Part shown: one piece after another, positions 24,456-33,027 of the stretch
How the letters are laid out: each line of letters starts with the position of its first letter
Position numbering within the stretch: the stretch's first letter is position 1
NCBI RefSeq assembly: GCF_000336615.1
Contig: NZ_AOLW01000051.1
Location: forward strand, 1-54,803
Length of the DNA stretch: 54,803 nt
Source: Haloarcula amylolytica JCM 13557
Lineage (GTDB): Archaea; Halobacteriota; Halobacteria; Halobacteriales; Haloarculaceae
Reading direction: 5' to 3'
Translations under genes and position numbers: made by a program
Notes under the pieces: model-generated
Told to the model about the DNA's origin: nothing
The model's input: the letters and a program-made list of their open reading frames with translations, nothing else
Databases searched by the model: none

Positions 24456-25247
24456 CTAATCCTGGAGTCGTTCCGTCGTCTGGACGAGCGGGTGGTGCGC
24501 GTAGTCGACGACCTCGATATCGTCGATCGACTCCAGGTCGGAGTCTGCGGCCGTCTCGGCCATCCCCAGTTCGACCGTCTCGTCGAGAACGATGACGTAG
24601 GCGTCCATTTCGTCGATATCGAGCCGCGCGGCGGCTTTCACGCGGTGGTGGCCGTCAGCCAGCAGGAGGTCCCCGCCGTTGTCGATGACGACGAGCGGTT
24701 CCGCCAGCCCGCGTTCCAGTTCGTACACCCGGCCTTCGAGTTCGTCGGCGTACACCGTCGTCTGTGTCGGCGTCAGGTCGTCGAGCTCCACCTCCCGTCG
24801 GCCTTCGTGTGTCGTGATGCCGTGGATGTTCTCCAGCGTCCGGCCGAGCTTGTCCACTTTGCCCGGTGTCGCCCGTTCGATCTGTGAGCGGATCACGTCG
24901 GCGTTCGAGATGATGCCGACGAGGTGGCCGGCGTCGTCGACGACCGGGAGTTTCTGGATGCCCGACCGGAGGATGACGCGCGCCGCGTCCTGAACGGCCA
25001 TGTCCGGGTGCGCCACGAGGATGTCGTCGGTCATCACGCGGAACATCGGCTCGTGGTCCTCGGCGAGCAGCAGGTCGCGCGCGCTGACGAACCCTTCGAC
25101 GCGGCGGCCGTCCGTTACCGGAAACCCGCTGAAGTGGTCGTTGTCGGCGATACGTCGGGCGACCTCCCCGACAGTGTCGTCGAGTTCGACGGTGGCAACC
25201 TCGCGTGTCATGTAGTCTCCGACCGTCGGTCGACTCGATTCCTCCAT
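24456..25247 (-). CDS. CBS-pair protein with ParB-like domain
   Basis: A 263-residue cytoplasmic protein. Two CBS motifs cover about residues 6-65 (GDYMTREVATVELDDTVGEV) and 72-130 (DILVAHPDMAVQDAARVIL); pairs like this bind adenine nucleotides or related signals. The C-terminal part (about 165-225) contains LLLADGHHRVKAAARL, the nucleotide-binding motif of the ParB/Srx fold; ParB uses CTP and relatives can phosphorylate. ATG 25247 is preferred over TTG 25274 because CCTTTTTTGCC (25270-25280, minus strand) sits at TATA distance from it. It lies 38 bases downstream of the DHH gene on the same strand. Confidence 0.85.
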   Translation of the reverse strand: MEESSRPTVGDYMTREVATVELDDTVGEVARRIADNDHFSGFPVTDGRRVEGFVSARDLLLAEDHEPMFRVMTDDILVAHPDMAVQDAARVILRSGIQKLPVVDDAGHLVGIISNADVIRSQIERATPGKVDKLGRTLENIHGITTHEGRREVELDDLTPTQTTVYADELEGRVYELERGLAEPLVVIDNGGDLLLADGHHRVKAAARLDIDEMDAYVIVLDETVELGMAETAADSDLESIDDIEVVDYAHHPLVQTTERLQD

Positions 25248-25285
25248 CGGCGCGACGTTCTCGACCGACGGCAAAAAAGGCTCGC

Positions 25286-27001
25286 CTACGACGGCTCGCT
25301 GTCGTCGGGTTCGACGAGCGTCTCCGGGGTGTCGTCCGCCTGTTCTGACTCGTCGTCCGGCGGCTCAGCCGCGTCGTCCGCCTGTTCTGGCTCGTCGCCT
25401 CCGTCTTCGTCGCCGTCTTCCAGAAACAGCACATCGCTGTTCCAGTCCGTTGCGGTGTCGTCGCTCGACCCTGCAGGCGTGTCTCCAGCCGTCGTGATGG
25501 TGTCTCCGCTGTCCCGTCTGAGCGCCGTCGACTCCGTGAACGCGGCCACGTCGTAGTCAGAGCGTGCGTAGACGCGGCCGAGCAACCGGTGAGACCGCGA
25601 CTGGATAGCGTCGAGAAACCGGTCCGAGACGATAGAGCGGACGATCTCTTCCAGCGACTCCTCGCGGTCGTCGACGGTGATCATCCCCAGGTCGATCTGT
25701 GCGCCCGCCATATCGGCGTGACCGCCCGCGGACCCGATCTGTCCGAAGGCGTCCCGCAGCGCCTCGCCGAGGTCGATATCCGCGCCGCGTGCCCGAGCGG
25801 ACGCGTAAATCGTCCCGTCGACGACGCCGTACACCATCGTCGCCTGAACGCCTTCGAGATCGAGCAGCCTGTCAGCCGCCTGCGCGAGCGCGTCCCGATC
25901 ACTGATCTCGCCGACGCCGGTCAGGAGCACCGAGCCCTCCTGTTCGCGGTTCGCGATCGCGCGGCCGATGACCGACAGCGTCTCCGGGCTCACGCTCGGG
26001 TCTTCGATGCGCTGGAGCGTCGCCATATCGGCGTTCGTCACGAGATGCGCGGCGGCCTCGAAGTCCGCGGCAGCGACCTCCCGGCGGAAGTCCTTCGTGT
26101 CGACCTGAATACCGAACAGCAGGCCCGTCGCGATTGTGGTCGGAATGTCGATGTTGAACCGCTGGAGATAGTCGACCAGTAACGTACTCGTCGCCCCGAC
26201 GCCGCTCCGGAGGTCGACGAAGCGGGCTTCGATTGGGACGCGCGGCGGATGGTGGTCGATGACGATGTCGATGGGAGTCTCGGGCGGGAGCTGGTCGTTG
26301 ACGCCGGCTCTGGAGTGGTCGACCAGCGCGAACGCGTCGAACGCGTCCAGTTCGTCCGGCGAATCGGCATCGAGGTTCCGGAGATCGAATTCGAGGAGAT
26401 TGACGAACGCCCGGTTCTCCTGATGGGAAATCTCCCCGTAGTAACAGATCGTCACCTCGCAGTCGGCCCGTTCAGCGAGCGCGCCGAGGGCGACAGCACT
26501 GGCAATCGCGTCCGGGTCGGGGTTGTCGTGCGTGACGACGGCGAGGTGATCGTCGATGTCCCGCAGTACCTGATGGAGCTGTCTGGCCCGCGTTCCCTCG
26601 TCGCCGACCGACTGGGTGACGTAGTCGGTAACGACAGACTCCGGCGTAACCAGCCGGTCCGCCACGCTATCGAGTCGGTCGCGCTGGTCCGCCGTCGCGC
26701 CGCGGCCGGCGTAGGCGAGCAGAAACACGTCGGGAAAGCAGTCACGGGCGGCCGTCGCCGCGTCGGCGTTCCGTTCCGGGTCTTCACTGGCGACGATGAC
26801 GCTCTCAGGGTGAACGTCGAGGTCGGCGAGAACAGATGGGTCAGTCTGGTCGGCTTCGAGTACGTTGATACCGTCCGCTCGGAGCGTTTCAGCACGGTGC
26901 TCGTCCTGGGTCACGACTGTCAGGTCGCCGCGGTCGTCGCTAATCGCGTCGAGAAGGTCCGCGGCCGTCGGCCCGAGTCCGAGCACCAGCCGAGAAAGCA
27001 T
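25286..27001 (-). CDS. TrkA-N / DHH-DHHA1 phosphoesterase
   Basis: A 571-residue fusion. Residues 1-115 form a Rossmann TrkA-N domain (LVLGLGPTAADLLDAI). About 150-440 form a DHH-DHHA1 phosphoesterase with the metal motifs THDNPDPDAIAS, ALVDHSRAG, VIDHHPP and the C-terminal GSAGGHADMAG. The last 70 residues are a very acidic tail with a partial 14-residue repeat (EQADDAAEPPDDES then EQADDTPE). DHH-DHHA1 enzymes cleave short oligonucleotides, pAp or cyclic dinucleotides, so c-di-AMP/pApA hydrolysis is a fair possibility in haloarchaea. TATA-like GGGTTTTTAG lies at 27027-27036 (minus strand). The downstream CBS-ParB gene may share its transcript or use the internal promoter. Confidence 0.88.
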   Translation of the reverse strand: MLSRLVLGLGPTAADLLDAISDDRGDLTVVTQDEHRAETLRADGINVLEADQTDPSVLADLDVHPESVIVASEDPERNADAATAARDCFPDVFLLAYAGRGATADQRDRLDSVADRLVTPESVVTDYVTQSVGDEGTRARQLHQVLRDIDDHLAVVTHDNPDPDAIASAVALGALAERADCEVTICYYGEISHQENRAFVNLLEFDLRNLDADSPDELDAFDAFALVDHSRAGVNDQLPPETPIDIVIDHHPPRVPIEARFVDLRSGVGATSTLLVDYLQRFNIDIPTTIATGLLFGIQVDTKDFRREVAAADFEAAAHLVTNADMATLQRIEDPSVSPETLSVIGRAIANREQEGSVLLTGVGEISDRDALAQAADRLLDLEGVQATMVYGVVDGTIYASARARGADIDLGEALRDAFGQIGSAGGHADMAGAQIDLGMITVDDREESLEEIVRSIVSDRFLDAIQSRSHRLLGRVYARSDYDVAAFTESTALRRDSGDTITTAGDTPAGSSDDTATDWNSDVLFLEDGDEDGGDEPEQADDAAEPPDDESEQADDTPETLVEPDDSEPS

Positions 27002-27036
27002 ACCGTGCAGTCAGCGCTGGAGCGTCTAAAAACCCG

Positions 27037-27465
27037 TTACTTCAGCCGTTCCTGGAGAAACGACGGATGCGCGGCGGTAACACCGTCGAGCGCGAGAATC
27101 TTGTCTTCGATGACGTCCGCCAGCGAGTCCCCGTCCATCGCTCGGACCTCCGCCATCAGCATGTGGTCGCCGCTGGACGTGTACAGTTCCTCCATCTCCG
27201 GGATCTCCTTGAGGTTCCGCGTGGCTTCGACGTAGCAATCGCTCGCGATGTCGATGCCGACCAGGGCAATCGACTGGCCTGCCAGCTTCTTCGGGTCGAC
27301 ATCGGCGGAGTAGCCGACGATGACGCCCTCCTCTTCGAGTTTCTGGATGTATTTCCGGACTGTCGGCTTCGATACGTCGGCTCGTTCCGCGATTTCTGCG
27401 TACGAGGCCTGTGCGTCCTCTTCAAGGACCGACAGGATTCGACGCTCCGTGGACTCGGCACTCAT
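27037..27465 (-). CDS. Lrp/AsnC family regulator next to porBA
   Basis: A 142-residue Lrp/AsnC regulator: winged helix at about residues 5-55 (ILSVLEEDAQASYAEIAERADVSKPTVRKYI as helix-turn-helix) and RAM ligand/oligomer domain at about 65-140. The frame opens to 27516, but ATG 27465 fits the family start and the TATA-like AAGATATTTTTTC (27488-27500, minus strand). It lies just downstream of porB on the same strand, separated by 85 bases with its own promoter. Control of pyruvate oxidation or amino acid metabolism is plausible by position only. Confidence 0.9.
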   Translation of the reverse strand: MSAESTERRILSVLEEDAQASYAEIAERADVSKPTVRKYIQKLEEEGVIVGYSADVDPKKLAGQSIALVGIDIASDCYVEATRNLKEIPEMEELYTSSGDHMLMAEVRAMDGDSLADVIEDKILALDGVTAAHPSFLQERLK

Positions 27466-27550
27466 GGAGTAATCTTTTCGGTGCATGAAAAAATATCTTC
27501 CGAACCAGAAACCCACGTTCGAGGTGGTGTCTGCAGTCCAGTAGCGGGCC

Positions 27551-28489
27551 TTATTTGTGATGTTCGAGGAGGTTGTCGTAGGTCCGCTCCCACTCCGCGT
27601 CCTCGTCGAAGTACCGCTCTGCGAGCGGTTCGTCGGGCATCTCGCCGATCTGGCGCTTCTCCTCGCCGTAGGAGGGGCGCGCGTCCTCGACGTACATCCG
27701 ACCGGTCAGGACTTCACCTTCGTACAGTCGCTCCTCGGTCTTTCGCATCATCTCGGCGGCTTCCGCGCGGTCCGAGACGTCGAAGTCGAACTCGTCGGAC
27801 TGCTGGACGTCCGTGTACGGGACGTAGTGTTTCGCGTCCTTGTTCCAGGTCGGACACTGGGTCAGGAAGTCGATGTGCGCGAAGCCGTCGTGCTCGATGG
27901 CTTCGGCGATGATCTCCTTCGCCTGGTTCGGGTTGACAGCCGCGGTGCGGGCGATGTAGGTCGCACCGGCGTTGAGCTGCTGGGACAGGGGTCGGATCGG
28001 CGACTTCGCCGAGCCGTGGGGCTGTGTCTTGGACTTGTGGCCCTTCGGCGACGTCGGCGACGTCTGGCCCTTGGTCAGCCCGAAGATCTCGTTGTTGAAC
28101 ACGATGTACGTGATGTCGTGGTTCTCACGGGCCGTGTGGATGGTGTGGTTCCCGCCGATGCCGTAGCCGTCGCCGTCCCCGCCGGCCGCGATGACTTCGA
28201 GGTTGGGGTTGGCGAGCTTCGCGGCCCGGGCGACGGGCAGCGAGCGACCGTGGATGGTGTGGAAGCCGTAGCTGTTGAAGTAGCTGTTGAGCTTGCCGGA
28301 ACAGCCGATACCGGTGAACAGCGCGACTTCGTCGGGGTTCTTGCCGACTTCCGGCATGGCCTGCTTGAGCGCCTTGAGGACGCCGAAGTCGCCACAGCCC
28401 GGACACCAGGTCGCCTGCGGTTCGATGCCGGGTGTGAACTCGTCGCGCTCGATCTCGCGTTCTTCGTTGATTGCTGAGAATGCACTCAT
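27551..28489 (-). CDS. porB: Pyruvate:ferredoxin oxidoreductase, beta (TPP) subunit
   Basis: A 312-residue thiamine-diphosphate subunit. The cofactor motif GGDGDGYGIGGNH is at about residues 103-115, and CPGCGDFGVLKAL (29-41) and GIGCSGK (about 60) are typical of the archaeal 2-oxoacid:ferredoxin oxidoreductase beta chain. With PorA it oxidises pyruvate and CoA to acetyl-CoA, CO2 and reduced ferredoxin, the haloarchaeal replacement for pyruvate dehydrogenase. Subunit lengths of 632 and 312 fit my memory of the Halobacterium pyruvate enzyme better than the 2-oxoglutarate one. porA ends three bases before its ATG, so they are co-translated. Confidence 0.9.
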   Translation of the reverse strand: MSAFSAINEEREIERDEFTPGIEPQATWCPGCGDFGVLKALKQAMPEVGKNPDEVALFTGIGCSGKLNSYFNSYGFHTIHGRSLPVARAAKLANPNLEVIAAGGDGDGYGIGGNHTIHTARENHDITYIVFNNEIFGLTKGQTSPTSPKGHKSKTQPHGSAKSPIRPLSQQLNAGATYIARTAAVNPNQAKEIIAEAIEHDGFAHIDFLTQCPTWNKDAKHYVPYTDVQQSDEFDFDVSDRAEAAEMMRKTEERLYEGEVLTGRMYVEDARPSYGEEKRQIGEMPDEPLAERYFDEDAEWERTYDNLLEHHK

Positions 28490-28492
28490 TGG

Positions 28493-30391
28493 TTAGTCAC
28501 CTGCCGCGGGGACGTACTTCATGTTGCTCGCGGCGAGTTCCTCGCCGTCGATGCTGGACTCGAACCCGTCGACGATCTCGGCGGGCTCGAAGGGGTTGCC
28601 GTTGTACTTCAGGAGGCTCGACATCTTGTCGCCGTACTTGCCGAGTTCCTTCTGTGTCAGGCCGCGGAACTGGGCCGTGGCGTTCATCTCGACGACGAGC
28701 GCCTCGTCGACTGATTCGAGCCACTCGGAGACCTCGTCTTCCGGGTACGGGGCCATGTCGGAGACGCCCAGTGCCTTCACGGAGTGACCGTTCTCGTTGA
28801 GCCGGTCGACGGCCTCGAAGACGGTCCCCTGCTGGCTGCCCCACACGAGGATGCCGTAGTCGGCCTCGTCGGGTCCGTGGTAGGTCTGGTGGGACGTGTT
28901 CTCGTCCAGATCAGCACGGATGTCGTCGAGCTTGTTGAGCCGACGGTTCATCTGGGCGATGCGGTTCTCGGGGTCCTCGCTGATGTGGCCCGATGGGTTG
29001 TGCTCGTTGCCCGTCGCGAGGAAACGGCCGTCCTTCTGGCCCGGCACAGTGCGCGGGCTGACGTTCGAGCCGTCTTCGGGTTCGTGGAGGAACCGCTGGA
29101 ACTTCCCGGAGGAGTGGTGTGCGGCGTCCTGAATCTCCTCTTCGGTGAGGACCGAGCCGGGATCGGCGTTCGGTTCCTCGTCGAAGTGGCTGGCCGGGAG
29201 GTTCCGGAGTTCGCCCTGGATCTTCTGGTCGTAGATGACGATAGCCGGGATCTGGTACTCGTAGGCGATGCGGAACGCCGAGCGGGTCTGGGTGTAACAC
29301 TCGCGGATGTTCGCCGGCGCGAACACGACGCGGGCGGAGTCGCCCTGTGACGTGTACAGGACGTGTTCGAGGTCCGCCTGCTCGGGCTTGGTCGGCATCC
29401 CCGTCGAGGGGCCGGCCCGCATCGCTTCGACGAGCACGATAGGCGTCTCGGTCATCTCTGCCAGTCCGAGCGGTTCGGACATCAGCGCGAAGCCACCGCC
29501 GGATGACCCGGACATGGCTTTCACGCCGGCGTGAGACGCACCGAGGGCCAGCGCGGCGGCCGCGATCTCGTCTTCGACCTGTTCGGAGATCCCACCGAAC
29601 GAGGGCAGGTGCTGTGACATGATCGTGAACACGTCGGTCCACGGAGTCATGGGGTAGCCCGAGATGAAGCGACAGCCCTCGTCGATTGCGCCGTAGGAGA
29701 TGGCGTTCGAGCCCGAGAGGATGACCTGCTCCTCGTCGTGGGATCCCTCTGGGACTTCGATGTCGTGATCGACATCGAGTTCGCTTGCGGCTTCGTAGGC
29801 GTCGTGCAGGACGTTGAGGTTCGCCTCCTGCATGTCGCCGCTCATGTTCTGTTTGATGAGCTTCTCGAACTCGTCGGTGCTGATGTCGAGAATGGCCGCG
29901 GTCGCGCCGATACCGGCCGTGTTCCGCATGATCTCGCGGCCGTGCTCCTTGGCGATGCCGCGGAGGTCCATCGGGACGACGTGCCAGTTGTTCTCCTCGG
30001 CGGCCTCTTCGAGACCGATCTCGTCGACGTCTTCCTCGTCGAGCAGCCCCTCGTCGTAGAGGAGGACGCCGCCCTCACGGAGGTCGTCGAAGTTCTCGTA
30101 CAGCGGTTTCAGCTCCTCTTTGCCGTAGTAGGCCTCTTCCTGCGGGTTCCGGGCGAAGGAGTCACCCAGGGCCAGCAGGAAGTTGTAGCCGTCCCCGCGG
30201 GACTGTACTGGCTCGTCTTTCGCACGTACTTCCACGTACGTGTGGCCGCCGCGGATACGCGACGGGTAATGGCGGTGTGTGAACACGTTCAGCCCCGACC
30301 ACATCAAGGCCTTCGCGAAGTTCTGGCTTGTCGAGTCGATTCCGTCACCGGAACCACCGGCGATTCGCCAGATTAGTTCGTTGTCTGTCAT
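28493..30391 (-). CDS. porA: Pyruvate:ferredoxin oxidoreductase, fused gamma-alpha subunit
   Basis: A 632-residue protein with the gamma domain first (about residues 1-195, GGSGDGIDSTSQNFAKAL) and the alpha pyrimidine-binding domain after (about 215-470, LSGSNAISYGAIDEGCRFISGYPMTP; here GAIDEGC and SGYPMTP are diagnostic), then the transketolase C-terminal-like domain. It pairs with PorB downstream. The upstream region holds a TATA-like GGAAAATCTTTAG (30449-30461, minus strand), giving a leader of about 35 bases. The gene lies on the strand co-directional with replication moving left from the nearby origin. Confidence 0.92.
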   Translation of the reverse strand: MTDNELIWRIAGGSGDGIDSTSQNFAKALMWSGLNVFTHRHYPSRIRGGHTYVEVRAKDEPVQSRGDGYNFLLALGDSFARNPQEEAYYGKEELKPLYENFDDLREGGVLLYDEGLLDEEDVDEIGLEEAAEENNWHVVPMDLRGIAKEHGREIMRNTAGIGATAAILDISTDEFEKLIKQNMSGDMQEANLNVLHDAYEAASELDVDHDIEVPEGSHDEEQVILSGSNAISYGAIDEGCRFISGYPMTPWTDVFTIMSQHLPSFGGISEQVEDEIAAAALALGASHAGVKAMSGSSGGGFALMSEPLGLAEMTETPIVLVEAMRAGPSTGMPTKPEQADLEHVLYTSQGDSARVVFAPANIRECYTQTRSAFRIAYEYQIPAIVIYDQKIQGELRNLPASHFDEEPNADPGSVLTEEEIQDAAHHSSGKFQRFLHEPEDGSNVSPRTVPGQKDGRFLATGNEHNPSGHISEDPENRIAQMNRRLNKLDDIRADLDENTSHQTYHGPDEADYGILVWGSQQGTVFEAVDRLNENGHSVKALGVSDMAPYPEDEVSEWLESVDEALVVEMNATAQFRGLTQKELGKYGDKMSSLLKYNGNPFEPAEIVDGFESSIDGEELAASNMKYVPAAGD

Positions 30392-30658
30392 GGTGAAATC
30401 CTCGGCCCCAGCTCTGGTGCCGTATCATCCCGTTGGGGGGCCATGACTAAAGATTTTCCACTACATCACCACTCATTAATCGTTATCTTTCGTCTCAGGC
30501 ACCTCAGGTTGCCGTTTTCGAAATGGGGTTCGTCGCTATTGGGAGATGTTCACAGGGGCAATATATCCGCCCGAGCCACACTTGTCAGCCACTAATAGTA
30601 AGCCGCGTAACTCCCTCCCGCAACGACTAACACAGTGAATACCGTTGTACAGTCGAGG
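30392..30658. promoter_or_regulatory. Divergent promoter region of porA and the DICT gene
   Basis: This 267-base AT-richer region separates porA (minus) from the DICT-domain gene (plus). It holds GGAAAATCTTTAG on the minus strand (30449-30461) as a porA promoter candidate, and AATATATCC (30560-30568) and CTAATAGTAA (30592-30601) as candidates for the plus-strand gene. No clear operator dyad was found by eye. Confidence 0.45.
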
Positions 30659-31378
30659 ATGTCGTTAACGGAACTCATCGCTGGCGTCGAGGACCATCAG
30701 AAGACGCTGACTATCTTCAACGCCGGGCCGACAGCGGCCGAAGACCTGCGCGAGCGCTTCGCGGACCGCAACGTCCACGTTCAGACCGAGCAGACTGAGA
30801 GCGGACGCCCGGGCGAGTTTATCACTCTCAGCGAGGACGAAGAGGTCATCGCGGCCGCCAGCCTCAATTCGTTCACCGACTCGCTTGACGAAGGCCGTCA
30901 GTACATCACGCGGGACAACAGCCCGTACGCGTCGATTCTCGACCACCTCGACGAGACGATGTTCACCTCGTGGTCCATCCAACGGATGACCGCCGCGTCC
31001 CGCGAGATTGAAGACCGCGCGTGGCGTGTGGGACAGGGAACGCTGCACGCCGGCTTCCAGACACTGTCTACGCTTCAGGGCGAACTCGACCTCTACGAAC
31101 GGCTGGGTGAGACCGACGTGGACGTTCACGCCTACGCCGTCCCTGACGTCGAACCACCCGAGTACAGCACGTTTTCGCTGCATCTGGAACGGTCGGACGA
31201 GATCGCCGACTCGTGGTTCGTCGTGTTCGACGGCGGCAGTGACCCGACCCAGAAGTGCGCCTTGCTGGCCGAGGAGCGCGAGCCACGCGAGTTCTACGGC
31301 TTCTGGACCTACGACGAGTCGACGGTCGACTGGATCATCGACTATCTGGAGGAGACCTACGGCTATCTCGAACAGTGA
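30659..31378 (+). CDS. DICT sensory domain protein
   Basis: A 239-residue soluble protein beginning MSLTELIAGVEDHQKTLTIFN, which matches the DICT domain (named from diguanylate cyclases and two-component systems). The DICT part spans about residues 1-110 and the rest is an acidic haloarchaeal C-terminal part with DSWFVVFDGG and FYGFWTYDE. DICT domains bind unknown ligands in sensory proteins. ATG 30659 is taken rather than GTG 30635, because the conserved part begins at MSLTEL. There is no DNA-binding or kinase domain, so it may act as a stand-alone sensor. Confidence 0.78.
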   Translation: MSLTELIAGVEDHQKTLTIFNAGPTAAEDLRERFADRNVHVQTEQTESGRPGEFITLSEDEEVIAAASLNSFTDSLDEGRQYITRDNSPYASILDHLDETMFTSWSIQRMTAASREIEDRAWRVGQGTLHAGFQTLSTLQGELDLYERLGETDVDVHAYAVPDVEPPEYSTFSLHLERSDEIADSWFVVFDGGSDPTQKCALLAEEREPREFYGFWTYDESTVDWIIDYLEETYGYLEQ

Positions 31379-31444
31379 GCCGCGTTCGAACCGGCCAGCG
31401 CGACCATTACTACGGCTTGCCGTCGGTTGGCATTCGCTCTTGAG

Positions 31445-31627
31445 ATGACGAACGTGGCCGAGTCCAGAGAGTTCCGCATCGAGGAGACCGGAGAGCGCGT
31501 CAACGGTCTCGAACTGGAGTTGCACCTGTTTTTCGGCGTGTGGGCGGTCATCGAGCGCCACGAAGACCGATGGGTCGTGGCGACTGACGACGGGGAGCGC
31601 CGAACGCTTGTCGCTGTGTCGGACTAA
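31445..31627 (+). CDS. Small haloarchaeal protein, unknown
   Basis: A 60-residue acidic protein MTNVAESREFRIEETGERV... with alternating strand-like hydrophobicity (ELELHLFFGVWAVIERHEDRWVVATDD), likely a small beta barrel. ATG 31445 is preferred over a TTG at 31427. It follows the DICT gene by 66 bases on the same strand and is convergent with the MBL gene. I do not recognise a function. Confidence 0.6.
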   Translation: MTNVAESREFRIEETGERVNGLELELHLFFGVWAVIERHEDRWVVATDDGERRTLVAVSD

Positions 31628-31645
31628 CCTGACGTGGACCTCGAA

Positions 31646-32443
31646 TCAATCCGCAGTCCCAGACACATCCTCGAACACCGCGAGGTCGTGGCCGAGCAGC
31701 ACTTCAGCCCCCGTCGCCCGCTGTCGGTCGCGGCACCGCTCTAGGCTCTCCTTCCACGCGCCGTTGTTCCACAGGAGGCTCGTCGCCATCGACTGGCCCG
31801 CGTAGTTCGCCTCGACGTACGCTTCGTCGCCGACGACGAGGAGCGGCCGTGCCGGGCGGTCGATGAACGCGCCCATGAGTCCGGGCGTGTGGCCGGGAAG
31901 GTGCAACAGTTCGACCCCATCGGTGAGATGATAGCTGTCGCCGTGGACGATCTCCCAGTTCAGGTCCCGGTCGAAGTCGCTGGCGAGGTAGGCGATAGAG
32001 CCGTCGTCCGTATTGGCGCTGTAGTACGCGTACGGGAGTTCCTCCCGGTGGACGTAGATCGGGACGTCTGTTCCCGCGAAGTTGTGCAAGCCGCCAGCGT
32101 GGTCCAGATGCAGATGGCTCATCACGACGGCATCGATGTCGTCGATGCTGTAGCCCGCATCTTCGAGATCCGCCGGCAGGGCGTGCTCCTCGGCGTCAAC
32201 GTGTGCGAACGCCTCGTACAGCGGCGTCGGCCAGTATCCGTCGCCGGCCTCCGGATGCGAGCCGGTGTCCCAGAGGATAGTCATCTCGGGCGTCTCTACG
32301 ATGAGGTTCCACACGACGTACGTTTCGTACTCGTGTTCCGGGTCGCGGTCCGAGGCCGTCGCGACGCTGTGGCCGTCGACGACGAAGTTTCGATCAGCCT
32401 GTACGCGGCCCCGGTCGACGAACGTCACTGTGAGGTCGTCCAT
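31646..32443 (-). CDS. Metallo-beta-lactamase-fold hydrolase (lactonase-like)
   Basis: A 265-residue MBL-fold protein. The dizinc motif HLHLDHAGG (about residues 111-119), a later His in LPGHTPGLMG (about 184), Asp in VVGDEAYV and the final His in LLGHDLAVF give the full ligand set. Overall order and length resemble N-acyl-homoserine lactonase family proteins, but haloarchaeal members may act on other esters or lactones. A TATA-like CTTTACTTT (32466-32474, minus strand) precedes ATG 32443. It borders the replication origin on the left and is transcribed away from it. Confidence 0.88.
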   Translation of the reverse strand: MDDLTVTFVDRGRVQADRNFVVDGHSVATASDRDPEHEYETYVVWNLIVETPEMTILWDTGSHPEAGDGYWPTPLYEAFAHVDAEEHALPADLEDAGYSIDDIDAVVMSHLHLDHAGGLHNFAGTDVPIYVHREELPYAYYSANTDDGSIAYLASDFDRDLNWEIVHGDSYHLTDGVELLHLPGHTPGLMGAFIDRPARPLLVVGDEAYVEANYAGQSMATSLLWNNGAWKESLERCRDRQRATGAEVLLGHDLAVFEDVSGTAD

Positions 32444-32603
32444 ACGGTGTCTACGGGCTGTCAGAAAGTAAAGAGCAGTGTCGTGCGCGTGGGGAGCAGG
32501 CTAGTTCGCTATATCATCCATCGTTCGCTGTGGCAGGGATTGCAGGCTATATCGATGCCGAGAGACCTTTATAACGAAATGTCGGTGGAAAAGCGGGACC
32601 CAC

Positions 32604-32624
32604 ACACACCACCCTGCAAGTGTT
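32604..32624 (-). repeat. Outer origin recognition box (reverse orientation)
   Basis: On the minus strand this reads AACACTTGCAGGGTGGTGT followed by GT repeats, the same 19-base box as the array after cdc6E. It points left, opposite to the boxes at 32959 and 33005, so with them it brackets the AT-rich stretch as expected for an archaeal origin. On its 5' side, 13 bases away, is the G/C tract at 32638-32662. A further imperfect forward half-copy (GTTTGCAGGGG, 32631-32641) faces it. Confidence 0.88.
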
Positions 32625-32637
32625 CTCGGTGTTTGCA

Positions 32638-32662
32638 GGGGTGGGGGTGGGGAGGGGGAGGG
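32638..32662 (+). promoter_or_regulatory. G-rich tract of the origin, quadruplex-forming potential
   Basis: Five runs of G (lengths 4, 5, 4, 5 and 3) are separated by single bases T, T, A and A, an almost ideal G-quadruplex pattern on the plus strand. It lies between the outer box and the AT-rich region. G-rich elements inside haloarchaeal origins are known to boost oriC1 of Haloarcula hispanica; a similar role here is inferred. Confidence 0.75.
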
Positions 32663-32689
32663 TCCCACTGCATACTTAAAGAAGCGGTA

Positions 32690-32900
32690 GGCTGTTCGAT
32701 TCTACTGAGAGTAAATGATCAGAAGACTATCCGTATATGCAGATTTGGGTGCCCTGAAGCACTTGTAGCTTGAATTCTATAAGGTAGGACGTTCGATGGT
32801 GAATATGATTTATTGCCTTTACCATAAAATATATAATAGTAGTACTAGTTCTAGATTCGGTCCAGAACGAGACAGTCGAGAATCGCAGGACTCAAGTGTT
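32690..32900. other. AT-rich probable duplex-unwinding region of the origin
   Basis: This stretch is far richer in A+T than anything around it. The core, about 32796-32860, includes ATATGATTTATTGCC, CCATAAAATATATAATAG and TACTAGTTCTAGATT. It lies between inverted boxes (32604 and 32959), where archaeal Orc1/Cdc6 melts DNA. The short frames crossing it (for example 32796-32981) lack coding bias. A partial box (GCACTTGTAGC, 32759-32769) is also present. Confidence 0.8.
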
Positions 32901-32958
32901 CTAGATGAAGGGTCGGTGCAGCAGACTGCTCGTGGCTGTTTTCTAGAGGGATCGAAGA

Positions 32959-32980
32959 AACACTTGCAGGGTGGTGTGTG
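32959..32980 (+). repeat. Inner origin recognition box (forward)
   Basis: AACACTTGCAGGGTGGTGT (32959-32977) followed by GTG is an exact consensus copy with the GTGTG extension. It marks the right border of the AT-rich region and faces the reverse box at 32604. Confidence 0.9.
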
Positions 32981-33004
32981 ACTGTTCGGCGTGAAAACAC
33001 TTGA

Positions 33005-33024
33005 AACACTTGTACGGTGGTCAC
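33005..33024 (+). repeat. Degenerate origin recognition box abutting the cdc6E promoter
   Basis: AACACTTGTACGGTGGTCAC differs from the consensus at a few positions. It ends three bases before the TATA box at 33028, so initiator bound here would touch or block the basal promoter. This is a natural site for autoregulation of the initiator gene. Confidence 0.7.
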
Positions 33025-33027
33025 TGG

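Noticed and set aside
32796..32981. 61-codon open frame inside the AT-rich origin region
   Set aside because: It has no codon bias or promoter and its end merely translates an origin box.
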